A DNA stretch of 64,000 nucleotides from Marilutibacter maris (GCF_006546735.2 NZ_VICD02000304.1:1-64000); one strand, 5' to 3'. Counted from the stretch's first letter, positions 1 through 9,743 are shown. Notes: generated by a model from the sequence alone, not told the origin. Numbers and translations are program-made.

Positions 1-570
1 CTGATTGGCGGACGCTGGCGCGGCACCCGCCTGGAAGTCCCCGCGGTCGCCGGGCTGCGGCCGACCTCGGACCGGGTCCGCGAGACCCTGTTCAACTGGC
101 TGATGCCGACACTGCCGGGCGCGCGCGTACTCGACCTGTTCGCCGGCAGCGGCGCGCTGGGGCTGGAGGCGGTATCGCGCGGCGCCGCCGGCGCGGTCCT
201 GGTCGAGCGCGATCGCGAACTGGCGCAGGCCCTGCGTGCGTTGGCGGCGCGACTGCCCGGCGGCGACGCGGTCGAGGTGGTCCAGGCCGATGCCCGCCAC
301 TGGCTGGATGCGGCGCCGCAGGCGGCCTTCGACATCGCCTTCGTCGACCCGCCATTCGCCGACGGATTGTGGGAGGCGGTGTTGCCGAGGCTGTCCGCCG
401 CACTGGTCCCCGATGGCTGGTTGTACGTCGAGGCGCCGGCGACCGCGGCGCCGGCGCCACCGCCTGGCTGGACCCTGCACCGCGAGGGGCGTACCCGCGA
501 GGTCCGTTACGCCCTGTATCGGCGCGGCGGCGGCGCGGTTTCTTCGCCGGCCAATGAATCGGCGGACTGA
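1..570 (+). CDS. rsmD: RsmD, 16S rRNA m2G966 methyltransferase (5' truncated)
   Basis: This enzyme methylates N2 of G966 in 16S rRNA with SAM as donor (family knowledge). The frame is open from base 1, so the start lies outside the window. Only about ten residues seem missing, because the text begins at the family's N-terminal GGRWRG stretch (codons 3-8), followed by LRPTSDRVRETLFNW. The SAM-binding loop DLFAGSG is at codons 45-51, and the catalytic D/N-P-P-F/Y motif appears as VDPPF at codons 115-119. coaD starts 70 bases after the stop on the same strand, a common gammaproteobacterial order. Nothing suggests a defect apart from the window edge. Confidence 0.93.
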   Translation: MIGGRWRGTRLEVPAVAGLRPTSDRVRETLFNWLMPTLPGARVLDLFAGSGALGLEAVSRGAAGAVLVERDRELAQALRALAARLPGGDAVEVVQADARHWLDAAPQAAFDIAFVDPPFADGLWEAVLPRLSAALVPDGWLYVEAPATAAPAPPPGWTLHREGRTREVRYALYRRGGGAVSSPANESAD

Positions 571-637
571 TAGACTGGGCAGCGAATCCGGGCCATCGCC
601 GGTATCCCGGCCGGGCCCCTCACTGGGAATGCACTGA

Positions 638-1150
<513 letters not shown>

Positions 1151-1239
1151 TCCACCGTTTCCATGACCCGCACGATCGCGATCCACGCGATCCCGGTCCA
1201 AGAATTCCAACCCGTACGATCCAACCCGAGGGGAAACCC

Positions 1240-1728
1240 ATGAAGATGTCCACCCGCCTGATCCTCGCCGCCTGTCTCACCCTGCCGGTCCTTGCCGCGT
1301 GCCAGAAGGAAGAAGCGACGGAAGTGGTCGAGGCCGCTCCGGTCGCCAAGCCGACCACCAACGACGACAACGCCTGGGCCGAGTACCTGACCGACGTGGT
1401 CAAGCGCAACGTCGGCGACGCCACCAGCGTGTATCTGTACACCCTGCCGGCCTCGGATTCGGCCGACTACGAGGGCGAGTACGCCCGTCAGCTGGAAAAG
1501 GCCCAGACCGACGTGATGCGCGGTGGCGTGGAAGGCACCCTGCTGGCCTACGGTTCGCCGGACTCGGCCAAGAGCGCCGACCTGGCGGTGGCCTCGTTCG
1601 AGCAGGCCCAGCCGGGCTCGATGAAGGGCGTGCGCGTGCTGTTCATCGGCAATCCGGCCGACAGCGACCGCGTCAAGGCCGCGGTCGAGCCGTCGGAAGC
1701 CGCGTTCCAGTTCGTCGAAGCCAAGTAA
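1240..1728 (+). CDS. Small predicted lipoprotein of unknown function
   Basis: I do not recognise this 162-residue protein. The chosen ATG at 1240 follows a purine-rich GAGGGG site and begins a clear lipoprotein signal: a short basic N-terminus, a hydrophobic run and the lipobox LAAC with Cys21. The frame is open further upstream, but those codons would bury the signal. After the Cys comes a Glu/Ala/Pro-rich linker, then a compact alpha/beta-looking domain (about residues 45-162) with no Cys and no obvious catalytic motif. It is probably held in the outer or inner membrane facing the periplasm. Position between coaD and the ferredoxin gives no functional clue. Confidence 0.8.
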   Translation: MKMSTRLILAACLTLPVLAACQKEEATEVVEAAPVAKPTTNDDNAWAEYLTDVVKRNVGDATSVYLYTLPASDSADYEGEYARQLEKAQTDVMRGGVEGTLLAYGSPDSAKSADLAVASFEQAQPGSMKGVRVLFIGNPADSDRVKAAVEPSEAAFQFVEAK

Positions 1729-1737
1729 GCCGTGGAG

Positions 1738-1761
1738 GGCGTGGCCGCGTCGGCGGCCACG
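1738..1761 (+). terminator. GC hairpin just after the small lipoprotein gene
   Basis: CGTGGCCG (1740-1747) pairs with CGGCCACG (1754-1761) across a 6-base loop, nine bases past the stop codon. There is no T-tract, so an intrinsic terminator is possible but unproven. The remaining sequence up to the ferredoxin start at 2003 shows no feature I can name. Confidence 0.3.
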
Positions 1762-2002
1762 TCCGCATCGTTCCGGCCGCGCATGCCGCCGGCCGGGGCG
1801 CTTCTCCCGACGCGCCGCCCGCATCCCGCAGGCGATACACAGCGTCCCGCGAATTGCCCGTGCCGGCCCTTGCATGCCGCCGCCATCCCCCGCAAAGTCG
1901 GAGCGGTGTCCGCATCGGTTGAGCGACTCGCCGGAGTCGCCCCGCCGGAATCGCGAACCGTACCGCAGCCAACGAGCGTGAGTCGCACGACCGCGTGCCC
2001 CC

Positions 2003-2251
2003 ATGTCCCTGAAGATCAACGAGCTCTGCGTCAATTGCGATGTGTGCGAGCCGGCCTGCCCGAACCAGGCGATCTCGCAGGGCGAAACCATCTACGTGAT
2101 CGATCCGGCCCGCTGCACCGAGTGCGTGGGGCATTTCGACGAACCCCAGTGCGTCGTGGTCTGTCCGGTCGAGTGCATCGATCCCGACCCCGATCTTCCA
2201 GAAACGCAGGACCAGCTGTTGGCCAAGCTGGCGCGCCTGCAGGCGTCCTGA
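2003..2251 (+). CDS. yfhL: YfhL-type 2[4Fe-4S] ferredoxin
   Basis: This is a small cytosolic electron carrier holding two [4Fe-4S] clusters. The 82-residue protein carries Cys9, 12, 15 and 19 in CX2CX2CX3CP spacing, and a second set at Cys38, 41, 50 and 54 with the long CX2CX8CX3CP insertion typical of the Allochromatium vinosum type, plus an extra Cys58. The sequences CVNCDVCEPACPNQAIS and CTECVGH match the YfhL family closely. The C-terminal helix (residues 62-82) fits the family's tail. It lies downstream of coaD in many gammaproteobacteria. The electron acceptor cannot be told from sequence. Start ATG 2003 gives the standard short N-terminus. Confidence 0.93.
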   Translation: MSLKINELCVNCDVCEPACPNQAISQGETIYVIDPARCTECVGHFDEPQCVVVCPVECIDPDPDLPETQDQLLAKLARLQAS

Positions 2252-2289
2252 GCCGCTGATGGCGGCTCGTGTTCCACAGGAGTGAATAG

Positions 2290-4056
2290 ATGCGCTTGAT
2301 GCCGCGAACCTTGATCCTGATCGCCCTGCTGGTGCCGGCACTGCTGCCGTTGCAGGCCTGCGCCGAGCAACCGCAGGCCTCGAACCCGCGCGAGGCCGCG
2401 GTCGCGGCGACCCACCCGCCGGGCACGGCGATCGCCAGCGCGCATTCGCTGGCCACCGATGCCGGCCTTGAGATCATCGCCGCCGGCGGCAACGCCTTCG
2501 ACGCCGCGGTCGCGGTCTCGGCGACGCTGTCGGTGGTCGAGCCGATCAGCTCGGGTCTGGGCGGCGGCGGTTTTTTCCTGTTGCACGACGCGCGCAGCGG
2601 CAAGGACGTGTTCGTCGACGCGCGCGAGACCGCGCCGGCCGCGGCTACTCCGGAAGCCTTCCTCGATGCCGACGGCAACCTCGACCGCGACCGCTCGGTC
2701 AACGGTCCGTGGTCGGCCGGCATTCCTGGTCTGCCGGCGGCACTGGTGCACGTGGCGCAGACGTACGGACGGCTGCCGCTGAAACAGTCGCTGGCGCCGG
2801 CGATCCGGATCGCCCGCGAGGGCTTTCCGGTGTACGAGCGGATGGCACGCGGTTACGCCGCGCGCCGCGAGGTGATGGAGCGCTACCCCGGTACCCGCGC
2901 GGTGTTCCTCGCCGACGGCGACACCGTCGAGGAGGGCGAGCTGTTCCGCCAGCCCGATCTGGCGCGGACCCTGGAGCGCCTCGCCGACGGCGGCTTCGAC
3001 GGGTTCTATCGCGGCGAGACCGCGCGCCTGCTGCTCGACGGCGTGCGCGCCGAAGGCGGCCAATGGACCGCCGAGGAACTGGCCGGCTACCGGGTGCGCG
3101 AGCGCGAACCGCTGCGCTTCGACTACGACGGCTGGCAGATCGTCACCGCGCCGCCGCCGTCCTCCGGCGGCGTCGCCCTGGCGCAGATGCTGCAGGTGCT
3201 GGCGCCGTGGGACCTGGCCGCGCTGCCGCAGGGCGAGCGCGTGCACCTCACCGTCGAGGCGATGCGCCGCGCCTATCGCGACCGCACCTTCTATCTGGGC
3301 GATCCGGACTTCGTCGAGGTGCCGGTCGGCCTGCTGACCGACCCGGCCTATGCCGCCGGTCTGCGCGCCTCGATCAATCCCGACCGGGCGACCCCCAGCG
3401 ACACGTTCTCCGGACGGCCGACGCCGCTGGAGGACGAGGAGACCACCCACTTCTCGATCATCGACGCTGAAGGCAACCGCGTCGGCGCGACCCAGACGGT
3501 GAACCTGTTGTTCGGCTCCGGTCTGGTCGCGCCCGGTACCGGGTTCCTGCTCAACAACGAGATGGACGACTTCGCGTTGAAGGCCGGTACCCCGAATGCG
3601 TTCGGGGTGATGGGCTTCGACGCCAACGCACCGGAGCCGGGCAAACGCATGCTCAGCTCGATGACGCCGACCTTCATGAGCTCGCCGGACCGGGTCGCCG
3701 TGCTCGGTACTCCGGGCGGCAGCCGCATCATCACCATGGTCCTGCTCGGCATCCTCGGTTACGCCGACGGCCTGTCCGCGCCGCAGGTCGCGGCGCTGCC
3801 GCGCTTCCATCACCAGTGGATGCCGGATGCGATCTCGATCGAAAAGGACGCGATGACTCCGGAAGTCGTCGCCGAACTGCGCGCGATGGGGCATACCGTC
3901 AACGTGCCCGGCGAAGAGGTCGCCGGCGGGCGCCGCTCCAGCGACAGCTGGGGCAACCTGCAGACGGTGTCGTGGGATCGGCGCAGCGATACCCTGGAAG
4001 GCGGCACCGATCCGCGCAACCCGGTGGGCAAGGTCGGAATCAGACCGACCCCTTGA
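2290..4056 (+). CDS. ggt: Gamma-glutamyltransferase (glutathione hydrolase)
   Basis: GGT cleaves the gamma-glutamyl bond of glutathione and related peptides in the periplasm and matures by self-cleavage into large and small subunits. The 588-residue length is normal. Thr385, first Thr of the ETTHFS motif, is the expected nucleophile and new N-terminus of the small subunit. Other family blocks are GLGGGGFFLLHD near residue 92, PPPSSGGVALAQM near 290, NNEMDDF near 425, GKRMLSSMTPT and LGTPGGSRI near 475. The N-terminus is a signal peptide ending LLPLQAC; it resembles a lipobox, but the Gln at -2 is unusual, so lipidation is uncertain. It begins 38 bases after the ferredoxin gene behind an AGGAGTG site. 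Confidence 0.95.
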   Translation: MRLMPRTLILIALLVPALLPLQACAEQPQASNPREAAVAATHPPGTAIASAHSLATDAGLEIIAAGGNAFDAAVAVSATLSVVEPISSGLGGGGFFLLHDARSGKDVFVDARETAPAAATPEAFLDADGNLDRDRSVNGPWSAGIPGLPAALVHVAQTYGRLPLKQSLAPAIRIAREGFPVYERMARGYAARREVMERYPGTRAVFLADGDTVEEGELFRQPDLARTLERLADGGFDGFYRGETARLLLDGVRAEGGQWTAEELAGYRVREREPLRFDYDGWQIVTAPPPSSGGVALAQMLQVLAPWDLAALPQGERVHLTVEAMRRAYRDRTFYLGDPDFVEVPVGLLTDPAYAAGLRASINPDRATPSDTFSGRPTPLEDEETTHFSIIDAEGNRVGATQTVNLLFGSGLVAPGTGFLLNNEMDDFALKAGTPNAFGVMGFDANAPEPGKRMLSSMTPTFMSSPDRVAVLGTPGGSRIITMVLLGILGYADGLSAPQVAALPRFHHQWMPDAISIEKDAMTPEVVAELRAMGHTVNVPGEEVAGGRRSSDSWGNLQTVSWDRRSDTLEGGTDPRNPVGKVGIRPTP

Positions 4057-4185
4057 TCGCCACCGTGCCGTTCGTCGCGGCGACATGAACGCCGGCATGC
4101 GCATGCTGGCGGTCACGTCCCCGATGCACGGCGCCGGCGCTACCCTTGGATCACCCCCTGAGTCATCCGCACAGGCATTACCCGC

Positions 4186-5076
4186 ATGAAGCTCTGGTCA
4201 CTCCTGGGAAACAGTCAGAAGCTCGACGGTGGCGCGATGTTCGGCAACGCGCCGCGCGCGCTGTGGCAGCGCTGGGCGACGCCCGACGAGCACAACCGCA
4301 TCGACCTGGCCTGCCGCGCGCTGCTGGCGACGCCGCTGGCCGGCAAGACCGTGCTGTTCGAGGCGGGCATCGGCGCGTTCTTCGAGCCGAAGATGCGCGA
4401 GCGCTACGGCGTGGTCGAGTCGCAGCACGTGTTGCTGGATTCGCTGGCCGCCGCCGGCTTCGGTCCGGACGACATCGACGTGGTCGTGCTCTCGCACCTG
4501 CATTTCGATCACGCCGGTGGAGTGTTGCGCGCCTGGCACGACGGCGAGCCGCCGCGACTGGTGTTTCCGAATGCGACCTACGTGGTCGGCCGCGACCACT
4601 TCGAGCGCGCGCGCCAGCCGCACCCGCGCGACCGCGCCAGCTTCATCCCCGAGCTGCCCGAGCTGCTGGAGAAGACCGGCCGGCTGGAGCTGGTCGATGG
4701 CGCGTACAGCCGCACGCTCGGCGACAGTGTCCGTTTCCATTACAGCGACGGACATACGCCGGGCCTGATGCTGGCCGAGATCGTCGGTCCGGAAAGCGTC
4801 GACGGCCAGCCCCATGGCGGGGTGGTGTTCTGCGCCGACCTGATCCCGGGGCGGCCGTGGGTGCACGTGCCGATCACGATGGGCTACGACCGCAACGCCG
4901 AGCTGCTGATCGACGAGAAGAAGGCCTTCCTCGCCGACAAGCTCGAGCGCAACGTGCATCTGTTCTTCACCCACGATCCCGGCTGCGCGCTGGCCCAGGT
5001 GGTGCGCGACGAGAAGGGCCGCTATGGCACCGCGCACGAGGTCGGAGAACTGCAGGCACGGGCATTGGCGGCATGA
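4186..5076 (+). CDS. MBL-fold metallo-hydrolase
   Basis: This 296-residue protein belongs to the metallo-beta-lactamase superfamily, in the broad group that includes lactonase-like hydrolases. The metal-binding signature is [10 protein letters not shown] with His104, His106, Asp108 and His109. Further conserved points are the HTPG segment near residue 189 (a third-motif His), CADLIPG near 225 (Asp ligand) and a His-containing FTHDPGCA near 268. No signal peptide is visible, so it is cytosolic. The substrate is unknown; quorum-signal lactone hydrolysis is only one possibility. Its TGA overlaps the ATG of the next gene (ATGA), so it is probably translated together with the TMEM43-like gene and the MAPEG gene. 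Confidence 0.85.
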   Translation: MKLWSLLGNSQKLDGGAMFGNAPRALWQRWATPDEHNRIDLACRALLATPLAGKTVLFEAGIGAFFEPKMRERYGVVESQHVLLDSLAAAGFGPDDIDVVVLSHLHFDHAGGVLRAWHDGEPPRLVFPNATYVVGRDHFERARQPHPRDRASFIPELPELLEKTGRLELVDGAYSRTLGDSVRFHYSDGHTPGLMLAEIVGPESVDGQPHGGVVFCADLIPGRPWVHVPITMGYDRNAELLIDEKKAFLADKLERNVHLFFTHDPGCALAQVVRDEKGRYGTAHEVGELQARALAA

Positions 5077-5891
5077 GTCGACCGCCGCGCACCGCGGCCG
5101 GCGGGTGGCGGTCGCGTCCGCGCAGGGCCTGCGCGTGCTTGCTGTTGGTGCTGGCGCTGGCCGGCAACGTCGCGCCCGCATTCGCCTGGCAGCCGCCGCC
5201 CGCGGCGCAGGTCGATGTCGAGCCGGTCGGTGAACCGGTCGGTGGCATCCAGACCGCTTCGGCGATCGTCGATCGCGACTTCGGAGTGTCGACGAAATCG
5301 GCCGGTCTCGACCGCCTGGTCGAGATGTACCAGTGGCGCCGCCAGGGCGACGAGTATCAGCGGGTGTGGAACGCGGCGCGGATCGATTCGTCGGATTTCG
5401 ACGACGCTCACCGCAATCCGCCGTTCCTGCTCGACAACCGCCGCTGGTGGTCCGAGGACGCCCGGCTCGACGGCAGGCCGGTCGACCCCGAGGTGCTGCA
5501 GGCGCTGGGCGAGTGGCGGGTGTTCCGTCCGGGCTTCTCGCGCCTGCCGTTGAACATGGCGGCGACCTTCCAGCCGGAGGGCGATGGCCTGGGCAGTGCC
5601 GAAAATCCCCTGCAGCCGCAGATCGGCGATCTGCGCATCCGCTGGCGCGAACTGGTGCTGCCGCCGCTGCAGGAACGGGTGCTGTTCCGCGATGGCGCCT
5701 GGCGACTGCGGCCGTCCGCCGCCCCCGGCAGCGGGCGCGATGCCGGCGACGGCGGTCCGCATCGCGGCGATGCGGTGGCGGCCTCCGGTACGACCGAGGC
5801 CGACGATCTGTCGTGGTGGTGGCTGGCGTTGCCACTGGTATTGATTCTGATTCTGGCGTTGCGGCGCCGACCAAGGAAGGAGACCCCCTGA
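5073..5891 (+). CDS. TMEM43-family membrane protein
   Basis: This 272-residue protein resembles the TMEM43 (LUMA) family, known from animal nuclear envelope and ER membranes and from scattered bacteria. The support is family-like blocks: VEMYQWRR near residue 89, IDSSDF with a following HRNPPF near 110-120, LGEWRVF near 148, and [15 protein letters not shown] near 186. It has an N-terminal signal or anchor (about 19-39, ending AFA) and one C-terminal membrane helix (about 247-266) followed by a basic RRRPRK tail, so most of the chain should face the periplasm. It is shorter than usual homologs, which carry several C-terminal helices. It overlaps both neighbours (ATGA at 5073; TGATG at 5889-5893). 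The function is unknown. Confidence 0.65.
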   Translation: MSRPPRTAAGGWRSRPRRACACLLLVLALAGNVAPAFAWQPPPAAQVDVEPVGEPVGGIQTASAIVDRDFGVSTKSAGLDRLVEMYQWRRQGDEYQRVWNAARIDSSDFDDAHRNPPFLLDNRRWWSEDARLDGRPVDPEVLQALGEWRVFRPGFSRLPLNMAATFQPEGDGLGSAENPLQPQIGDLRIRWRELVLPPLQERVLFRDGAWRLRPSAAPGSGRDAGDGGPHRGDAVAASGTTEADDLSWWWLALPLVLILILALRRRPRKETP

Positions 5892-6304
5892 TGAACGTGA
5901 CGATGCCCGCGATCACCCTGCTGTTCGCATCGATCCTGGTGCTGCTCAAGCTCGTGCTGCTGACCCGGGTGAGCATGGCCCGCCGCAGCAGCAACATCGG
6001 TATCGGCAGCGGCGGCGATCCCTCGCTGCAGCGCCGGGTGCGGGTGCACGCCAACTTCATCGAGCAGGTGCCGATGGCGCTGTTGTTGATGGCCCTGGTC
6101 GAGATGGCGGGACTGGCCCCGGCCTGGCTTTGGGGCTTCGGCGTCGCGTTGTTGCTGGGACGCGTGCTGCACGCGATCGGCCTGTCCGGCAGCGCCGGCT
6201 ATTCGTTCGGCCGCTTCACCGGCACCGCCCTGAGCTGGGGGATGATGCTGGCCGCGGCGGTGGCCGGACTGGTGCTGGCCGCGCGTCACCTGGGCGGCTG
6301 GTAG
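5891..6304 (+). CDS. MAPEG-family inner-membrane protein
   Basis: This 137-residue integral membrane protein fits the MAPEG family (membrane-associated eicosanoid and glutathione metabolism), bacterial YecN-like branch. It has four hydrophobic helices (about 5-25, 57-75, 78-97, 115-133). The family pattern appears as RVHANFIEQVPMALLL, with Arg, Asn and Glu at the positions used to bind glutathione in characterised members, and as GRVLHAIGL after the third helix. The start ATG overlaps the previous stop by one base, indicating translational coupling. Enzymatic activity is not established for most bacterial members. Its company with an MBL hydrolase and a TMEM43 homolog suggests a membrane-associated lipid or thiol role, which is inference. 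Confidence 0.8.
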   Translation: MNVTMPAITLLFASILVLLKLVLLTRVSMARRSSNIGIGSGGDPSLQRRVRVHANFIEQVPMALLLMALVEMAGLAPAWLWGFGVALLLGRVLHAIGLSGSAGYSFGRFTGTALSWGMMLAAAVAGLVLAARHLGGW

Positions 6305-6344
6305 GCGGCCAGGCCCGCCGCGGTGGCGGGCCGCCAGGCACCAC

Positions 6345-6974
6345 TCAGCCGCGGGTGCCGAAGATCTTGTCGCCGGCGTCGCCCAGCCCGGGCAGGATGT
6401 AGCCGACCTCGTTGAGGCGCTCGTCGACCGAGGCGGTATAGACCTCGACGTCGGGGTGGTGCGCCTCCAGCGCCTTCAGTCCCTCTGGCGCCGCGACCAG
6501 GAACAACCCCTTGATGCGCCGGCATCCGGCCGCCTTGAGCATGTCGACGGTGGCGATCAGGGTGCCGCCGGTGGCAAGCATCGGGTCCAGGATCAGCGCG
6601 GTGCGCTCGTCCATGCGTCCGGTCAGCTTCTCGTAGTAGCCGACCGGCTGCAGGGTCTGCTCGTCGCGCTGCAGGCCGACCACGCCGACCTTGGCCGCCG
6701 GGATCAGCTCCAGCACCCCCGGCAGCATGCCCAGGCCGGCGCGCAGGATCGGCACCAGGGTGATCTTGGCGCCCTTGATCTGGCGGGTGGAGACCGGCCC
6801 GGCCCAGCCCTCAACCGTGGTGGCCTCGGTTTCCAGGTCGGAGGTGGCTTCGTAGGTGAGCAGGGTGGCGACCTCGGAGGCGAGTTCGCGGAAGGTCTTG
6901 GTGCTGTTGTCGACACGGCGCATCAGGCCGAGCTTGTGCTGTACCAGGGGATGGCGGACTTCGACGATCTTCAT
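6345..6974 (-). CDS. upp: Uracil phosphoribosyltransferase
   Basis: Upp makes UMP from uracil and PRPP in pyrimidine salvage. The 209-residue protein starts [19 protein letters not shown], the normal N-terminus; the frame extends nine codons upstream, but family length favours the ATG at 6974. The PRPP-binding motif is [13 protein letters not shown] near residues 127-139, and the uracil-binding end [12 protein letters not shown] is complete. It is convergent with the MAPEG gene 41 bases away. It is followed, further out on the same strand, by the TonB-receptor gene, whose terminator separates the two. No regulatory element such as an attenuator was recognised upstream. Confidence 0.96.
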   Translation of the reverse strand: MKIVEVRHPLVQHKLGLMRRVDNSTKTFRELASEVATLLTYEATSDLETEATTVEGWAGPVSTRQIKGAKITLVPILRAGLGMLPGVLELIPAAKVGVVGLQRDEQTLQPVGYYEKLTGRMDERTALILDPMLATGGTLIATVDMLKAAGCRRIKGLFLVAAPEGLKALEAHHPDVEVYTASVDERLNEVGYILPGLGDAGDKIFGTRG

Positions 6975-7090
6975 GGCGGGCATTCCTGTGCGATCGCGCA
7001 AGTCTGCATCAAGGGCGCTGTGCTGTCGAAGCCTGCGCCGTCGAAGCCGGGAACACCGGCGCGGGCGCCGCGGCGACGCGCACGACGCGC

Positions 7091-7121
7091 AGAAAGAAAA
7101 AAGCCGGCGCGGGGCCGGCTT
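7091..7121 (-). terminator. Intrinsic terminator of the TonB-receptor gene
   Basis: AAGCCGGC (7101-7108) and GCCGGCTT (7114-7121) form a perfect 8-bp stem with a 5-base loop. Read on the minus strand the stem is followed by a T-rich run (complement of 7091-7100). It lies 25 bases after the receptor's stop, so it should end minus-strand transcription before upp. Confidence 0.8.
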
Positions 7122-7145
7122 CTTCGTGACGCGGTGGTGCGGCGG

Positions 7146-9491
7146 TCAGAACGACCAGCGCATGACCATCTGGTAGCTCGGGCCGGCCTCCTCGGTTTCC
7201 AGCTCGTACTCGTCGTAGTCGCGGTCGGTCTGGTCGCCCAGGGTGTCGAACTTGTGGAAGAACTCGTCCTTCGAGGCGTCCAGCAGGTTGGCCGCGGACA
7301 GGCGCACCGAGATGCGGTTGCCGAAGCGCTTCTCGACGAAGGCTTCCAGGTCGTCGCCGTACCTGACGGTGACCTCCTCGCCGAGGATGCGCTCGTAGGC
7401 GTCGCCCTGCTTGCGGTAGGTCACGCCAAAGCTGGCCGCCAGCGCCGGCAGGTCCTGGATGAAGCCGATGTTGAACACGGACTTGGCCTGGTTGTTGAAG
7501 CGGCGCTCGCCCAGGAAGTCGTCGATCTTCGAATCCACCCACGAGTAGTTCAGGAACACGCCGGTGTTGTCCAGGCCGAAGGCGCTCAACGGCGTGGACA
7601 GGTCGAATTCGGCGCCCCATACCTTGCCGTCGCCGATGTTGGCCGAGGTGAACACCCAGCTGTCGGCCGGTTCGGCGGTCATGGCCTCCTCGATGCTGGC
7701 GGCTTCGCCGTCCTCCACCATCTCTTCCCAGGTGTCGAGCATTTCCTCGCTCGGCGCGCCGGTATTGACGACCTCGATCAGGTCCTTGACGTCGCGGTAG
7801 AAGAAGTTGATGCCGATCACGCCCTTGCGGCCGAGGCGGTGCTCCCAGCCCAGGTCGATGCCGTTGGCGGTTTCCGGGTCCAGCTGCGGGTTGCCGATGT
7901 AGTCGTTGTCGCCGAACTCGCCGTCCAGCAGGGCCGGGATCATCTCGTTGAAGTTCGGGCGCTTGATGCTCCTGGCCAGCGACAGGTTGATGCGATCGGC
8001 ATCGGTCACGTCCCAGCGCAGGTGCATGGACGGCAGCAGCTCGTTGTAGTCCTTGCGGGCCGAACCCTCGACGTCGCCGTCCTCGCTGTAGCGGATCCTG
8101 GAGCGCGTGGTCTCGTAGCGCAGGCCCGCTTCCCAGGCCAGGATGCCGGCCTGGCCGTTGAACTGGATGTACGGATCGACGCGCCTTTCCTCGATGACCG
8201 ACCCGATGATGCTGTCCGGCTGGTAGACCACCGGGTCGCCTTCGTTCTCCGCCTCCCACTCGAAGAAGGCGTAGGTGACGTCGCGCTCCTTGTCGCGGTA
8301 GTCCACGCCGAATTCCATCCCGGCCGCGCCCAGCGAGCGCATGTGCGCGATCTTGAAGCTGGTCTCGGCGTCCTTGGCGTCGATGTACTCGGCTTCGCCC
8401 TCGGATTCGTCCCAGTCGCCGTTCTCGTAGACGTGCTCTTCCTCGCGCTCGAAGCTGTTGTCGGCGAAGCGGGCGTGGTCGAGGTCTAGCTCGGTGATGC
8501 CGCCGGCCATCCCGAACCTGTACTCCAGGCCGGCGCCCCAGTTCTTCTGGTCGACGATGGCCAGGCCCGGCACGTCGGCGGTGATCACGTCGCCATCGTC
8601 GTACTCCTCCTCGTACGACACCTCGGTCACGTCGCGGTCGGTCTTGACGTAGAAGGCGTCGATGCCGAGGCGGCCGGTTTCGCCGACGTCGACGGTGTAG
8701 CTGAAGTTGGCCGAGTAGTCGCGGCCATCCTTGACCTCGACCTGGTCTTCCCAGCTCGCCAGTTCTTCCTTCGACGGGTCGGTGAAACGGTCCGAACGCT
8801 TGTCCTTGCGGCGGTAGCGGTCCTGCACGTTGACGCCGGCCAGCACCCGGCCGCCGAGGGCTTCGCCGCTGGTCACCGCGCCGAAGGTCGGGTTCACCTC
8901 GCCGTCGAACCAGCGGTTCACGCCGACGCGGATGTAGTGGCCGTCGAACGCGTAGGCGTCGCGCAGGATGATGTTGATCGCGCCGGCGACGGCATCGCCG
9001 CTGCGGTTGGCGCTGTTGCTGCGCAGGATCTCGATGCGGTCGACCATTTCGGCGGGGATGCGATCGACCCAGAACGAGCGGTCGTCGCCGGCGCCGGGCA
9101 CCTTCTTGCCGTTGATCAGGACCTGGGTGTAACCGCCGGCGAGGCCGCGCAGCTGGGCGCCGTCGAACTCCATGACGTCGGAACCGACGAAGCCGACGCC
9201 GGGCACGCGCTTGACCATGTCGCCGACGGTGTTCGGCTCGAAGCGCTGGAAGTATTCGAGGTCGTAGGACAGCACCGGCTCGATGTCGAGCGTGCGGTTG
9301 CGGTAGGCGATCTCGCCCTGGACGACGACCGTGTCGAGTTGCTTGGCATCTTGCCTGGCATCCATGCCCTCTGCGCTGTTGCCCGCATCCGGCGTTTCGA
9401 CGGACTGGGCGGCGGCCTGGTAGCTGGCCGGCAGCATGACGGCGCACAGCAGCGCTCGCGAGAGGCTGGTGGCCAGGAGGGTCTGCTTCAT
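7146..9491 (-). CDS. TonB-dependent outer-membrane receptor
   Basis: This 781-residue protein is a TonB-dependent beta-barrel transporter. A signal peptide (about 1-29, ending QAAAQ) is followed by a TonB-box-like DTVVVQG near residue 50, then a plug domain with VGDMVKRVPGVGF, LRGLAGGYTQVLINGKK and VDRIEILRSNSANRSGDAVAGAINI (about 70-175). The barrel is rich in Asp/Glu and ends in Phe (MVMRWSF), the outer-membrane assembly signal. The ATG at 9491 begins the signal peptide; the frame runs eight codons further without purpose. It is divergent from a phytase-like lipoprotein and a phosphatase, so uptake of phytate or other organic phosphates is a reasonable inference. The ligand is not shown directly by the sequence. 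Confidence 0.92.
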   Translation of the reverse strand: MKQTLLATSLSRALLCAVMLPASYQAAAQSVETPDAGNSAEGMDARQDAKQLDTVVVQGEIAYRNRTLDIEPVLSYDLEYFQRFEPNTVGDMVKRVPGVGFVGSDVMEFDGAQLRGLAGGYTQVLINGKKVPGAGDDRSFWVDRIPAEMVDRIEILRSNSANRSGDAVAGAINIILRDAYAFDGHYIRVGVNRWFDGEVNPTFGAVTSGEALGGRVLAGVNVQDRYRRKDKRSDRFTDPSKEELASWEDQVEVKDGRDYSANFSYTVDVGETGRLGIDAFYVKTDRDVTEVSYEEEYDDGDVITADVPGLAIVDQKNWGAGLEYRFGMAGGITELDLDHARFADNSFEREEEHVYENGDWDESEGEAEYIDAKDAETSFKIAHMRSLGAAGMEFGVDYRDKERDVTYAFFEWEAENEGDPVVYQPDSIIGSVIEERRVDPYIQFNGQAGILAWEAGLRYETTRSRIRYSEDGDVEGSARKDYNELLPSMHLRWDVTDADRINLSLARSIKRPNFNEMIPALLDGEFGDNDYIGNPQLDPETANGIDLGWEHRLGRKGVIGINFFYRDVKDLIEVVNTGAPSEEMLDTWEEMVEDGEAASIEEAMTAEPADSWVFTSANIGDGKVWGAEFDLSTPLSAFGLDNTGVFLNYSWVDSKIDDFLGERRFNNQAKSVFNIGFIQDLPALAASFGVTYRKQGDAYERILGEEVTVRYGDDLEAFVEKRFGNRISVRLSAANLLDASKDEFFHKFDTLGDQTDRDYDEYELETEEAGPSYQMVMRWSF

Positions 9492-9590
9492 CGGGGTGGG
9501 TCCGGGTCTGGTCAAACCGGAATTTGTAGTTCGTTAAGATTTCCGTGTAGTGACACGGCGGCCGTGCGCGGTCATCGCCGTGAACCGCGA

Positions 9591-9608
9591 ATGTCATGCG
9601 ACCGGCAT
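9591..9608 (+). promoter_or_regulatory. Pho-box-like direct repeat (weak)
   Basis: Two 7-base half sites, ATGTCAT (9591-9597) and CCGGCAT (9602-9608), are spaced by 4 bases, the geometry of a PhoB box (consensus half CTGTCAT). They match 6/7 and 5/7. The pair lies 136 bases upstream of the phytase-like gene. A match this loose occurs by chance, so it is a candidate only. Confidence 0.25.
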
Positions 9609-9677
9609 GGAGGGCGCACCGTCATGGCGCGATGCGCGCGCGAGCGACACGAAAGCGTCACCTGGGCCACGTAGAAC

Positions 9678-9695
9678 ATGTCGGTTTGTTGACAG
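9678..9695 (-). promoter_or_regulatory. Pho-box-like direct repeat facing the TonB-receptor gene
   Basis: On the minus strand the sequence reads CTGTCAA-CAAA-CCGACAT, two half sites with the PhoB-box spacing of 4 bases; halves match the CTGTCAT consensus at 6/7 and 5/7 and the spacer is A-rich as usual. It points toward the receptor gene, 187 bases from its start. Genes on both sides concern phosphate esters, which is why I record it. The rest of the 9492-9743 gap shows no other named feature. Confidence 0.35.
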
Positions 9696-9743
9696 TCGCC
9701 GCATCCGCGCCGCTGCCCCCACCGTATTTCCGAGGGCCTCTCC

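Noticed and set aside
2252-2289. A riboswitch or regulatory leader before ggt
   Set aside because: Only 38 bases separate it from the ferredoxin gene, with a plain ribosome site.
4186-5076. Naming the MBL hydrolase an AHL lactonase
   Set aside because: The HxHxDH motif is shared by the whole superfamily and no quorum-sensing gene is next to it.
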